From NCBI GenBank assembly GCA_945948185.1, contig CAMFAL010000013.1, forward strand, positions 1 through 33,549: DNA of 33,549 nucleotides. Direction: 5' to 3'. Source of the DNA: an uncultured Clostridia bacterium. GTDB taxonomy: Bacteria; Bacillota; Clostridia; Oscillospirales; Oscillospiraceae. This document shows, one piece after another, positions 8,018 to 15,908 of this stretch; position 1 is the stretch's first letter, and every line of letters begins with the position of its first letter. Position numbers and translations under genes: made by a program. The notes under the pieces are model-generated. The model saw only the letters and a list, made by a program, of their open reading frames with translations, made no database searches and was not told the origin of the DNA.

Positions 8018-8018
8018 A

Positions 8019-9599
8019 TCACACCGACAGGGAGTCGGCCAGCTCCAGGCCGGGATTGTGCTTGGTCAGGAAGCCCACGGACCACTCGCCGCCGAAGGCC
8101 ACCAGCAGCCGGTCCCGGAAGTCCTCCAGGATGGCGGAGCCGGTGCAGAGCACCAGGTCCTCGGGTGGGCAGGGGCAGTTGGTGATGAGCCGCAGGTGGT
8201 CATAGGGCAGGCCAGTCATATACAGGTCCACGCCGTACTCGGACTTCATCCGGTACTCGAACACATCAAATTGCAGCGTGCCGACGACGCCCACGATCAC
8301 TTCCTCCAGGCCCGCGCCGGGGATCTTGAAGATCTGAATGGCGCCCTCCTGGGCAATCTGCTCAGTGCCCTTGATGAACTGCTTGCGCTTCATGGTGTCC
8401 TTGGGGCTGACCCGCATGAAGTGCTCCGGCTCGAAGGTGGGGATGCCGGAGTATTTGAACTTTTTGCCGGGCACGGTGATGGTGTCGCCGATGGCGAACA
8501 GGCCTGGGTCGAAAACGCCGATGATGTCGCCCGCATAGGCCTCCTCCACGATTTCCCGCTCGGCGGCCATCATCTGTTGGGGCTGGCTCAGCCGCAGCTT
8601 CTTGCCGGACTGCATGTGGTAATATTCAGTGTCTCGCTGGAACTTGCCGGAGCAGATGCGCATGAAGGCCAGACGGTCCCGGTGGGCCTTGTTCATGTTG
8701 GCCTGGATTTTAAAAACGAAGGCGGAGAAGTCCTCGCTGAACACATCCACTTCTCCCTGATCGGAGACCCGGGGCAGGGGCGGGGTGGTCATGCGGAGGA
8801 ATTCCTCCAGGAAGGGCTCCACGCCGAAGGTGGTGAGGGCGGAGCCGAAGAACACGGGGGACAACGTGCCGTTGCGGACGGCCTCCATGTCGAACTCCCG
8901 TCCGGCGCCCAGCAGTTCTACTTCCTCCCGCAGGGCGGCGGCCTTCTTCTCACCAATCAGCTTCTCCAGCTGGGGATCATCCAGTGCCACTTCGGCGGAG
9001 CTGACCTTTTTGCCACGCTCCTCAGCCTGGAAGAACAGAATGCGCTGCTTTTCCCGGTCGTAGACGCCCTGGAACTCCTTGCCGCAGCCGATGGGCCAGT
9101 TGACAGCGTAAGTGTCGATGCCCAGCTCCCGCTCCACCTCTTCGCACAGGTCCAGAGGGTCTCGGGTCTCCCGGTCCATCTTGTTGATGAAGGTGAAGAT
9201 GGGGATATGCCGCAGGGCGCAGACCTTGAACAGCTTCCGGGTTTGGGGCTCCACGCCCTTGGCACCGTCGATGACCATGACGGCGCTGTCGGCGGCCATC
9301 AGGGTGCGGTAGGTGTCCTCGGAGAAATCCTGGTGGCCCGGGGTATCCAGAATGTTGATGCAGAAGCCGCTGTGCTGGAACTGCATGACGGAGGATGTGA
9401 CGGAGATGCCGCGCTGCTTCTCAATTTCCATCCAGTCGGAGGTGGCGGCCTTGGCCCGCTTGCCCTTGACTTCACCGGCCTGGGCGATGGCGCCGCCGTA
9501 CAGCAGGAATTTTTCCGTCAGTGTGGTCTTACCGGCGTCGGGGTGGGAGATGATGGCGAATGTCCGCCGCCGGGTGATTTCTTCTTGTAACGTAGGCAT
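8019..9599 (-). CDS. prfC: Peptide chain release factor 3 (RF3)
   Basis: 526 residues, the usual RF3 length. RF3 is a GTPase that removes RF1/RF2 from the ribosome after peptide release. The motifs are intact: ISHPDAGKTTLTEKFLLYGG (G1, residues about 17-36), DTPGHQDFSEDTYRTL (G3), NKMD (G4), and QRGISVTSSVMQF in switch I. The FKIQANMNKAHRDRLAFMRI stretch belongs to domain II. AAAGGAGG precedes the ATG. A promoter lies in the divergent 168-bp gap but I cannot choose between weak -10 candidates. The GNAT gene follows with a one-base gap. Confidence 0.97.
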   Translation of the reverse strand: MPTLQEEITRRRTFAIISHPDAGKTTLTEKFLLYGGAIAQAGEVKGKRAKAATSDWMEIEKQRGISVTSSVMQFQHSGFCINILDTPGHQDFSEDTYRTLMAADSAVMVIDGAKGVEPQTRKLFKVCALRHIPIFTFINKMDRETRDPLDLCEEVERELGIDTYAVNWPIGCGKEFQGVYDREKQRILFFQAEERGKKVSSAEVALDDPQLEKLIGEKKAAALREEVELLGAGREFDMEAVRNGTLSPVFFGSALTTFGVEPFLEEFLRMTTPPLPRVSDQGEVDVFSEDFSAFVFKIQANMNKAHRDRLAFMRICSGKFQRDTEYYHMQSGKKLRLSQPQQMMAAEREIVEEAYAGDIIGVFDPGLFAIGDTITVPGKKFKYSGIPTFEPEHFMRVSPKDTMKRKQFIKGTEQIAQEGAIQIFKIPGAGLEEVIVGVVGTLQFDVFEYRMKSEYGVDLYMTGLPYDHLRLITNCPCPPEDLVLCTGSAILEDFRDRLLVAFGGEWSVGFLTKHNPGLELADSLSV

Positions 9600-9702
9600 G
9601 AAACTGCCTCCTTTTATTTTACAAATGTACAGACTTACTCAATTTATCACAAAAGGTTCACGATTGCAAGGCCGTTTAGCAGAAAAGCACGGACTTCCCG
9701 CC

Positions 9703-9731
9703 TTGAAAACGCTGCTTTCCTGTGGTACGAT
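9703..9731 (+). promoter_or_regulatory. Promoter of the HGSNAT-like gene
   Basis: -35 TTGAAA at 9703-9708, a 17-bp spacer and -10 TACGAT at 9726-9731, 37 bases before the ATG. Confidence 0.65.
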
Positions 9732-9767
9732 AACCAAAGAGATATCAGGGAAAAGGGGGCGGGAGGA

Positions 9768-10505
9768 ATGTCAACTCCGATACAGCGGTTTGACGGACTG
9801 GATACCATCCGTGGTATCACCCTTGTCAGCATGATTGCCTATCACGCCTGCTGGGACATGGTCTATATCTTCGGCGCGGACTGGGACTGGTACCGCTCCG
9901 ACGGTGCCTACCTCTGGCAGCAGAGTATCTGCTGGACCTTCATTCTTCTGTCCGGCTACTGCTGGCACCTTGGCCGCCATCACGGAAAACGAGGCCTGCT
10001 GGTCTTTGGCGGCGGCGTTCTGGTCTCCGCCGTCACCTTCGTGGCCATGCCGGAAAATCTGGTGTTCTGCGGTGTGCTGACCCTGCTGGGCACTGCTGTT
10101 TTGCTGAGCATCCCCCTGGACCCGCTGTCGCGGCGGGTCCCTACCCGGGCCGGTCTGGCCGGGAGCTTCCTGCTGTTCCTGATGACCAGGGACGTGAACA
10201 GCGGCTATCTGGGCTTTGAGGGTGTCAAGGTCCTGGCGCTGCCTCAGAACTGGTATCGGAATTACTTCACCGCCCTCCTGGGCTTCCCTCAGCCAGGGTT
10301 CTATTCCACCGATTATTTTTCCCTGCTGCCCTGGATTTTTCTGTTCTGGACAGGCTATTACCTGTACCGCCTACGGCGGCAGGAGCCGCCCCGGCTGTCC
10401 CTGCCGGTGATAACGGCCCTGGGCCGTCATTCCCTGGCGGTGTACCTGCTGCACCAGCCAGTGGTCTATGGGGTATTGTGGGCGGTTCATACGCTACTGA
10501 GATAA
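9768..10505 (+). CDS. Heparan-alpha-glucosaminide N-acetyltransferase-like (DUF1624) membrane protein
   Basis: 245 residues with about seven membrane helices. The opening FDGLDTIRGITLVSMIAYHA (residues about 6-25), with a conserved Arg-Gly and a membrane-embedded His, is the signature of the HGSNAT catalytic domain family. In animals this enzyme passes acetyl groups across the lysosomal membrane; bacterial members are mostly uncharacterised and are thought to acylate envelope sugars. Gly-rich SD GGGAGGA is immediately upstream with unusually short spacing. The gene is 16 bp before the GTPase-NYN gene, probably in the same transcript, but no functional link is evident. Confidence 0.85.
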   Translation: MSTPIQRFDGLDTIRGITLVSMIAYHACWDMVYIFGADWDWYRSDGAYLWQQSICWTFILLSGYCWHLGRHHGKRGLLVFGGGVLVSAVTFVAMPENLVFCGVLTLLGTAVLLSIPLDPLSRRVPTRAGLAGSFLLFLMTRDVNSGYLGFEGVKVLALPQNWYRNYFTALLGFPQPGFYSTDYFSLLPWIFLFWTGYYLYRLRRQEPPRLSLPVITALGRHSLAVYLLHQPVVYGVLWAVHTLLR

Positions 10506-10521
10506 AAATGGAGTTATTTGC

Positions 10522-13182
10522 ATGAAGAGACTGGTTCTGGGCATCCTGGCCCACGTTGACGCCGGAAAAACGACCCTGTCCGAGGCGTTGCTGTACCGCG
10601 GCGGCGCCCTGCGGAAGCTGGGCCGGGTGGACCACCGGGATGCCTTTCTGGATACGGACGCCATGGAGCGGGAGCGGGGCATCACCATCTTCTCCAAGCA
10701 GGCGGAGTTTTCTCTGCCCACCATGGATGTCACGCTACTGGACACCCCGGGCCACGTGGACTTCTCCGCCGAGGCGGAGCGGACCCTGCGGGTGCTGGAC
10801 TGCGCCATTCTGGTCATCAGCGGCACCGACGGCGTCCAGGGCCACACCCGGACATTGTGGCGGCTGCTGGAGCAGTACGGCGTGCCGGTGTTTCTGTTCG
10901 TCAACAAGATGGACCTGAACGGCGCGGACCGGGCTGCTTTGATGGCGGACCTGAAGCGCCGCCTGGATAGCGGCTGCGTGGATTTCGGCGCGGCCCCGGA
11001 GGAGTTGGCGGAGGAAGCCGCCGTCTGCGACGAGGCGGTGCTGGAGCGGTATCTGGAATCCGGAGAGGTATCGGATGCCGACATCACTTCCATGATCGCC
11101 CGGCGGAAGCTGTTTCCCTGCTTCTTCGGCTCCGCCCTGAAATTGGAGGGCGTGGACGCCTTTCTGGGGGGCCTGGAGCGGTATGCCCCCATTCCGGACT
11201 ATCCGGTGGAGTTCGGTGCCCGGGTATTCAAGATCGCTCGGGACAGCCAGGGCTCCCGTCTCACCTACCTGAAAGTTACCGGCGGCACCCTGCGGGTGAA
11301 GGATCTGCTGACCAACCGCCACCCGGGTTTGCCGGAGGACAAGCTCTGGGAGGAAAAGGCGGACCAATTGCGCATTTATTCCGGGGCAAAATTCCGCCCC
11401 GTGGAGGAGGCACCCGCCGGGACGGTGGTGGCGGTAACAGGCCTCAGCCGGACCATGCCGGGGGAGGGACTGGGCTTTGAGGAGCCCTGGGCCGGCCCGA
11501 TGCTGGAGCCGGTGCTGACGTACCAAGTGGAGCTGACCGACGGCACGGACCCTCACACGGCTCTGCTGCGGCTGCGGCAGCTGGAAGAGGAAGACCCCCA
11601 GCTCCACATCGTCTGGAACGAAGCCGCCCGGGAAATTCGCATTCAGCTCATGGGTGAGGTCCAGTTGGAAATTTTGCAGAGGCTCATTCAGGAACGGTTC
11701 GGCATGGAGGTGGCCTTCGGCGCGGGAGCCATCTGTTACCGGGAGACCATCGCAGACCCGGTGGAGGGCATTGGCCACTTTGAGCCCTTGCGGCACTATG
11801 CGGAGGTTCACCTGCTGATGGAGCCGGGCCCCCGGGGCAGCGGCCTGGTGCTGGATACCGCCTGCCCCACGGATGCGCTGGACCTGAACTGGCAGCGGCT
11901 GATTCTGACCCATCTGGCGGAGCGGGAGCACCCCGGCGTGCTGACCGGAGCCCCCATCACCGACATGAAAATTACCCTGGCGGCGGGCCGGGCCCACGAA
12001 AAGCACACCGAGGGCGGCGACTTCCGCCAGGCTACCTACCGGGCGGTGCGCCAGGGCCTGATGCAGGCAGAGAGCGTACTGCTGGAGCCCTGGTACGAGT
12101 TCCGGCTGGAGCTGCCTGCCGATCAAGTAGGCCGGGCCATGAGCGACCTGCAGCGGATGAACGGGGAGGTAAATCCCCCGGAGACCTTCGGGGAGGAAAC
12201 GGTCCTCACCGGCGCTGCTCCCGTGGCAGCCTTGAGGGACTACGCCCGGGAGGTTACCGCCTACACCCGTGGCCGGGGACGGCTGCTGTGTGTCCCGGCG
12301 GGCTACCGCCCCTGCGCCGAGCAGGACGCCATTGTGAAGGCCGGCGGCTACGACCCGGAGCGGGATGTGGACAATCCACCGGACTCCGTGTTCTGCTCCC
12401 ACGGCGCGGGCGTCAATGTGAAGTGGAACGAGGTCCCGGCCCGGGCCCATGTGGACAGCGGCCTGCGGCTGGGGCGAAAAGAGCAGGCAACGGTATCATC
12501 TTCACAGATCCGGCGGCCCAGTACGTATGCCGGAACCATCGAGCAGGACAAGGAACTGCAGGCCATCTTTGAACGGACCTACGGCCCCGTGAAGCGGAAG
12601 GCCTTTACCTCGCCCAGAGAGCCCAAGCGCCCCATGACGGAGGCCTCCGCCCGGGCTATTCGCGAGCAGGTGTCCGGCCCGGAGTGCTTGCTGGTGGACG
12701 GGTACAACATCATCTTCGCCTGGGACGAGCTGAAAGCCATCGCCCGGGATAACCTGGACGCGGCCCGGAAAGCCCTGTGCGACCTGCTGTGCAATTACCA
12801 GGGCTATCAGAAATGCGAGGTCATCGCGGTTTTTGACGCCTACAAGGTCAAGGGCGGCCTGGGCAGTGTGGAGAAGTATCATAACATCCATGTGGTCTAC
12901 ACCAAGGAGGCCGAGACGGCGGACGCCTATATCGAAAAGGCCACTTATGAGATTGGCAAAAAGTACCGGGTCAAGGTGGCTACTTCCGACGGGCCGGAGC
13001 AGCTCATCATCCTGGGCCACGGCGCCCTGCGGGTGTCTGCCTCCAGCTTCCACGAGGAGATGGAGCGGGTCCGGGGACAGATCATCGGCGTGCTGGACCG
13101 CAACAACCAAAAGACGAAGCAGGGGGCTGTGCGGGCCGCCCTGGAAAAAGCCCTGGAGGGCACGGAGGAGGATGAACCATGA
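10522..13182 (+). CDS. Ribosomal-protection-type translational GTPase fused to a Rae1/YacP NYN nuclease domain
   Basis: 886 residues. Positions 1 to about 650 read like a Tet(M)/EF-G-type GTPase: GILAHVDAGKTTL (G1, residues 7-19), ERGITIFSK (switch I), DTPGHVDF (G3, from 74), NKMD (G4, from 128), then domains II-V. After a linker (about 650-720) comes an NYN domain of YacP/Rae1 type: LLVDGYNIIFAW (Asp726), then FDAYKVKGG, ETADAYIEK and ATSDGPEQ, whose acidic residues match the metal-binding site. Rae1 of Bacillus subtilis is a ribosome-dependent mRNA endonuclease working at the A site, where Tet(M)-like GTPases also bind, so a factor that opens the A site and cuts mRNA is a reasonable inference. 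Tetracycline resistance is not implied. TGGAG precedes the ATG; lspA overlaps by 4 bp. Confidence 0.92.
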   Translation: MKRLVLGILAHVDAGKTTLSEALLYRGGALRKLGRVDHRDAFLDTDAMERERGITIFSKQAEFSLPTMDVTLLDTPGHVDFSAEAERTLRVLDCAILVISGTDGVQGHTRTLWRLLEQYGVPVFLFVNKMDLNGADRAALMADLKRRLDSGCVDFGAAPEELAEEAAVCDEAVLERYLESGEVSDADITSMIARRKLFPCFFGSALKLEGVDAFLGGLERYAPIPDYPVEFGARVFKIARDSQGSRLTYLKVTGGTLRVKDLLTNRHPGLPEDKLWEEKADQLRIYSGAKFRPVEEAPAGTVVAVTGLSRTMPGEGLGFEEPWAGPMLEPVLTYQVELTDGTDPHTALLRLRQLEEEDPQLHIVWNEAAREIRIQLMGEVQLEILQRLIQERFGMEVAFGAGAICYRETIADPVEGIGHFEPLRHYAEVHLLMEPGPRGSGLVLDTACPTDALDLNWQRLILTHLAEREHPGVLTGAPITDMKITLAAGRAHEKHTEGGDFRQATYRAVRQGLMQAESVLLEPWYEFRLELPADQVGRAMSDLQRMNGEVNPPETFGEETVLTGAAPVAALRDYAREVTAYTRGRGRLLCVPAGYRPCAEQDAIVKAGGYDPERDVDNPPDSVFCSHGAGVNVKWNEVPARAHVDSGLRLGRKEQATVSSSQIRRPSTYAGTIEQDKELQAIFERTYGPVKRKAFTSPREPKRPMTEASARAIREQVSGPECLLVDGYNIIFAWDELKAIARDNLDAARKALCDLLCNYQGYQKCEVIAVFDAYKVKGGLGSVEKYHNIHVVYTKEAETADAYIEKATYEIGKKYRVKVATSDGPEQLIILGHGALRVSASSFHEEMERVRGQIIGVLDRNNQKTKQGAVRAALEKALEGTEEDEP

Positions 13183-13592
13183 TCACGGCATGTATCGCGG
13201 TATTGACTCTGGGGAGCTGCGTGGCGGCCCGGTGGTATCTGGACCGGCCCAGCCGCCGGGAGAAGGAACATGCCGGCGGCCGGGTGCGGCTGAAGGCCCT
13301 GTGGAACGAAGGGGCCGCCTTTGGCCTGCCTATCGGGCGCAAAGTGGTGGCCGCCGTGTCCGCGTCTCTGCTGGGGGTGCTGTGGGCCAAGCGGAAGGAG
13401 CACCCTGCCAGCACGGGACTGGTGCTGGGCGGCGGCCTCAGCAACCTGCTGGAGCGCTTGCGTCAGGGAAAGGTCTACGACTACGTCCAGTTTCCCAAAG
13501 CGCCGGGCCGGTGGAGCCAGTATGTGTTCAATCTGGCGGACTTTGCCATTATCCTGGGCGGCGTCGGCCTGATGTTCCGAAAAAAACGGTGA
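13179..13592 (+). CDS. lspA: Signal peptidase II-like protein with altered catalytic motif
   Basis: 137 residues, slightly short for LspA (usually 150-170), with four hydrophobic segments. LspA is the membrane aspartyl protease that removes lipoprotein signal peptides. NEGAAFG (residues 43-49), GGGLSNLLERL (84-94) and FNLAD (117-121) correspond to conserved family blocks. The usual catalytic aspartate of the N-x-x-D-R block is Glu92 here, while the second, Asp121, is kept. The start overlaps the previous stop (ATGA), with GGAGGAG inside the end of the GTPase gene. It could be an active variant or a paralogue with a changed role. Confidence 0.85.
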   Translation: MITACIAVLTLGSCVAARWYLDRPSRREKEHAGGRVRLKALWNEGAAFGLPIGRKVVAAVSASLLGVLWAKRKEHPASTGLVLGGGLSNLLERLRQGKVYDYVQFPKAPGRWSQYVFNLADFAIILGGVGLMFRKKR

Positions 13593-13595
13593 AAA

Positions 13596-13630
13596 AAGCA
13601 GCCGGGCGGTGAAAAAAACCGCCCGACTGT
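13596..13630. terminator. Terminator between lspA and queT, best on the minus strand
   Basis: Stem CGGGCGGT (13603-13610) with ACCGCCCG (13618-13625). On the minus strand the hairpin is followed by GCTGCTTTTTT, which suits termination of queT; on the plus strand the T-tract is poor. Confidence 0.75.
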
Positions 13631-13701
13631 TTCGTGTTTAGGGTGCCAGCGGCCAACGCCATGGAATTGGCTACTGCCAAGGAGGAAGGGAGTGAGGAAG
13701 T

Positions 13702-13756
13702 ATGGACCTGACCGGAACGCAGGAGGATGTCAGCCGTCTGGTGGAGACATACAGCC
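13702..13756 (+). pseudogene. Possible truncated start of a sigma-70-like gene
   Basis: An AAGGAGG-type ribosome binding site (13679-13685) is followed by an ATG and the codons MDLTGTQEDVSRLVETYSP. This resembles the opening of ECF-type sigma factors (a short lead then L-V-x-x-Y-S). The similarity stops abruptly where the queT stop codon lies on the other strand (13757), after which the frame is meaningless. It may be a remnant left by a rearrangement; only about 18 residues support the idea. Confidence 0.3.
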
Positions 13757-14266
13757 CTATGCCTTGCGGTCCCGCAGCAGGGAGGAGCGGGAGAGCACCT
13801 GCAGCAGCAGGAGGCCCAGCACGTAGCAGGCGATGGCCTCGCCCAGACCCACGGTGAAGGCGTTGAAGGCGAAGGACGCCCAGAAGGCGCCGGTGAAACC
13901 CACCTCGTACCAGGCGATCATGGCACCGATGATGAGGGCATTGCAGATTACCGGGGGCAGGGGGGCCAGCCACTTGTTGGGCATCTTCCGGGTCCAGATG
14001 GCGGCGATCAGGGTGGCCAGGGAGCCGAAGATGATGTCCAGGGGCCCCACGGTGCTCATGAGGTTGGTGACCAGGCAGCCGATGAACAGGCCTGGGATGG
14101 CTTCCGGCAGGAAGAAGGGCAGGACCGTCAGGGCCTCGGAGAAGCGGCACTGGATGGGGCCGTAGGCGATGCCGAACACCGAGGCGCACAGGCTCATGAC
14201 GGCGTAGACGGCGGCGATGATGCCGGCGGTGGCAACTTGGCGGGTGGTGAAATGGGATTTGGACAT
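13757..14266 (-). CDS. queT: QueT family ECF transporter substrate-binding component
   Basis: 169 residues with about five to six membrane helices. The motif RQVATAGIIAAVYAVM at the N-terminus, the YGPIQCRFSEALTVLPFF segment (residues about 36-53) and the FIGCLVTNL stretch identify QueT, the predicted S component of an energy-coupling-factor importer of queuosine precursors (queuine or preQ1). The energising EcfAAT module is not in this window. The start ATG at 14266 has AGGAGGT upstream; a longer frame to 14344 has no such signal and overlaps the leader. Expression is probably controlled by the structured leader upstream. Confidence 0.92.
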   Translation of the reverse strand: MSKSHFTTRQVATAGIIAAVYAVMSLCASVFGIAYGPIQCRFSEALTVLPFFLPEAIPGLFIGCLVTNLMSTVGPLDIIFGSLATLIAAIWTRKMPNKWLAPLPPVICNALIIGAMIAWYEVGFTGAFWASFAFNAFTVGLGEAIACYVLGLLLLQVLSRSSLLRDRKA

Positions 14267-14441
14267 GAAAAAAGACCTCCTTGAAATAGTGTGGAGGTCT
14301 TTGAAGCAAAGTCGCAGCAAAACACGCGGGAAAGGCCCGCGCAACCTCCATTTTTTTGTTTAGAGAACGGCAAATCCGCCAGGCTTTGCCGAACGAACGC
14401 CCGCAACCGGACGCTTGGACAGGGAGATGGCACCTGTCAAG
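14267..14441 (-). promoter_or_regulatory. Structured queT leader, riboswitch candidate acting on the Shine-Dalgarno
   Basis: About 175 nt between the predicted transcription start and the ATG. Read on the minus strand: a GACAGG / CCTGTC hairpin, a CGGCAAA / TTTGCCG hairpin, then a strand TGGAGGT (14350-14344), a CGCGGG / CCCGCG hairpin, the complement ACCTCCA (14298-14292), and the Shine-Dalgarno GGAGGTCTTT (14280-14271). The middle strand AAAGACCTCC (14302-14293) can pair perfectly, 10 bp, with the Shine-Dalgarno, or with the upstream TGGAGGT, but not both. QueT genes are known preQ1 riboswitch targets. I cannot place the aptamer in preQ1-I, -II or -III by eye. Confidence 0.75.
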
Positions 14442-14446
14442 CAGAG

Positions 14447-14475
14447 AGTATATCATGGCCTGTGGGAGATTGCAA
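14447..14475 (-). promoter_or_regulatory. Sigma-A promoter of queT
   Basis: On the minus strand: -35 TTGCAA (14475-14470), a 17-bp spacer and -10 TATACT (14452-14447). Confidence 0.8.
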
Positions 14476-14511
14476 GAAAAAAATCAAGGACCCGCCTGGA
14501 AAGGCGGGTCC
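14476..14511 (-). terminator. Terminator of the dus-sigma-anti-sigma operon
   Basis: A perfect 9-bp stem GGACCCGCC / GGCGGGTCC with a 6-nt loop (plus-strand coordinates 14488-14511), followed on the minus strand by TTGATTTTTTTC. It ends immediately before the queT -35 element. Confidence 0.92.
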
Positions 14512-14517
14512 CGCTGC

Positions 14518-15297
14518 TTACTTGGACAGCACCACCAGCATAAGATCTGTGGTGGGGTCGATGCCCTCTTCACTTTGGTAGGAGAAAGACGCGTTTTCCA
14601 GCTGAACCAGCAGAGCCTGGGCCTCCTGGGCCGTCAGCTCATATTGAATCTCCGTGCCGTCCTCGGACACAGGTGTATACGCCGTCATCAGTTCCGCACC
14701 CTCCGGGGGCAGAGTCAGGATGGAAGCATATGCGGTCCCGGAGGCCATATAGGTGTACGGCCCTGCCGCCTTTTCCGCTTCCTGCGGCGCAGGGCTTTCG
14801 GCGGGGGATGTGTCCTCGGTGACGGAAATGCTGTTGCCGACAATTTGCCGGTCCATCATGGCCGCGGGCTCTTCCACAGGGGCCTCGGCTTTTTCCTCCG
14901 CGGCGGATTCCGTGGTCATGGCCGGAGCGGCGGCGTCCATAGCGGCGGGAGCTTCCGCCTTGCGGCCAGAGAACATCCCGGGAACGCTCCGCAGTAAGAT
15001 CACCAGGGCGCAGCAGGCCGCCAGAGCAGGCAGTACCTTCCGCCAGGGGGTGGGCTTTTTCTTGTTGGAGACAGCTTCCGTTTGGATGCGGGCCATGACG
15101 CCTTCGGCAAAGTCATCAGGGATTTCCATGTCCTCCACGTCGGGGAAAGCGGCCCGGATTGCCAGGGCGTCATCCACATAGGCCTGGCAGCCGGGGCACA
15201 GGTCCAGGTGGGCCTGGACACGGCTCATTTCCTCCGGGGACAGCTCCCCATCCACATACAGGTCCAGCAGGGCCGCGTAATCGTCACAGTATCTCAT
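14518..15297 (-). CDS. Zinc-finger anti-sigma factor
   Basis: 259 residues. The N-terminal domain is a zf-HC2 / ZAS-type module: Cys4, His30, Cys34 and Cys37 in the H-x3-C-x2-C pattern, which binds the cognate sigma factor in the cytoplasm. A single membrane helix follows at about residues 90-108, then a low-complexity Ala/Glu/Pro linker and an extracytoplasmic domain of about 100 residues with no clear family. The gene overlaps the sigma gene by 4 bp, so they are translated as a pair. The outer domain probably senses an envelope signal, but the signal is unknown. Confidence 0.88.
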   Translation of the reverse strand: MRYCDDYAALLDLYVDGELSPEEMSRVQAHLDLCPGCQAYVDDALAIRAAFPDVEDMEIPDDFAEGVMARIQTEAVSNKKKPTPWRKVLPALAACCALVILLRSVPGMFSGRKAEAPAAMDAAAPAMTTESAAEEKAEAPVEEPAAMMDRQIVGNSISVTEDTSPAESPAPQEAEKAAGPYTYMASGTAYASILTLPPEGAELMTAYTPVSEDGTEIQYELTAQEAQALLVQLENASFSYQSEEGIDPTTDLMLVVLSK

Positions 15298-15908
15298 TTG
15301 CAGCCCTCCTTTTCTGCTTCTTTTGACGCAGGGGGCGCAGAAAAGTTCCCGCTATCCAGCAGAATTTTTCGCAATCGTTTTCGGCCGCGGTTGATACGGG
15401 ATTTTACTGTCCCCAGGTCCAGGGAGAGAATCTCCGCGATCTCGTCATAGCTCTGCTGGTGCATCTCCCGCAGGATCAGCACCTGACGGTACTCCTCCGG
15501 CAGGGCGGAAAGGCCCGCTTCGATCTGCTGCCGCAGCTCCGCCCGCTCCGCCAGAGCGTGAGGGGAGGAGGCGTCGTCCGCCACGTCCACGGCGGCCTCA
15601 TCGTCGTTGAGGGAGGGCCCGGCGGCGGAACGGTGGCGGCCCTCCCGCCGCAGCAGGTCCACGCAGGCGTTGGAGGCCAGCCGGTACAGCCAGGTGGAAA
15701 AGCTGGACTCTCCCCGGAAAAAGACCAGCCCCTGCCAGGCGGCCAGAAAGGCCTCCTGGGCGGCCTCCTCCGCATCCGTCGGATTTTTACACATGCGCAG
15801 CGTCAGGGCGTAGACCCGCTTTTCATACAGGCGCACCAGCTGGGCAAAGGCCTCCTGGTCTCCCTGACGGGCGGCGTCGATCCAGTTTTGTTCCTGTTTG
15901 TCGGTCAT
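15294..15908 (-). CDS. ECF-type RNA polymerase sigma factor
   Basis: 204 residues with the two-domain ECF layout. Region 2 carries [34 protein letters not shown] (cited in part; residues about 24-57), and region 4 reads [18 protein letters not shown], then [20 protein letters not shown], the helix-turn-helix for -35 recognition. The ATG at 15908 overlaps the dus stop codon by 4 bp; GAGGGA is the ribosome binding site. An in-frame extension upstream lies inside dus and is rejected. It directs RNA polymerase to stress promoters and is held by the downstream anti-sigma factor. Confidence 0.95.
   Translation of the reverse strand: MTDKQEQNWIDAARQGDQEAFAQLVRLYEKRVYALTLRMCKNPTDAEEAAQEAFLAAWQGLVFFRGESSFSTWLYRLASNACVDLLRREGRHRSAAGPSLNDDEAAVDVADDASSPHALAERAELRQQIEAGLSALPEEYRQVLILREMHQQSYDEIAEILSLDLGTVKSRINRGRKRLRKILLDSGNFSAPPASKEAEKEGCK

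Noticed and set aside
10735-12450. A 571-codon frame on the minus strand opposite the GTPase-NYN gene
   Set aside because: Composition and position match a shadow of the coding strand; the GTPase motifs on the plus strand are unmistakable.
10522-13182. Calling the GTPase fusion a tetracycline resistance gene
   Set aside because: Family likeness to Tet(M) is not enough: the length, C-terminal nuclease and chromosomal setting point to a housekeeping or stress role.
14267-14344. An upstream extension of queT (26 more residues)
   Set aside because: The extension would consume the regulatory hairpin and lacks a Shine-Dalgarno; the ATG at 14266 has AGGAGGT.
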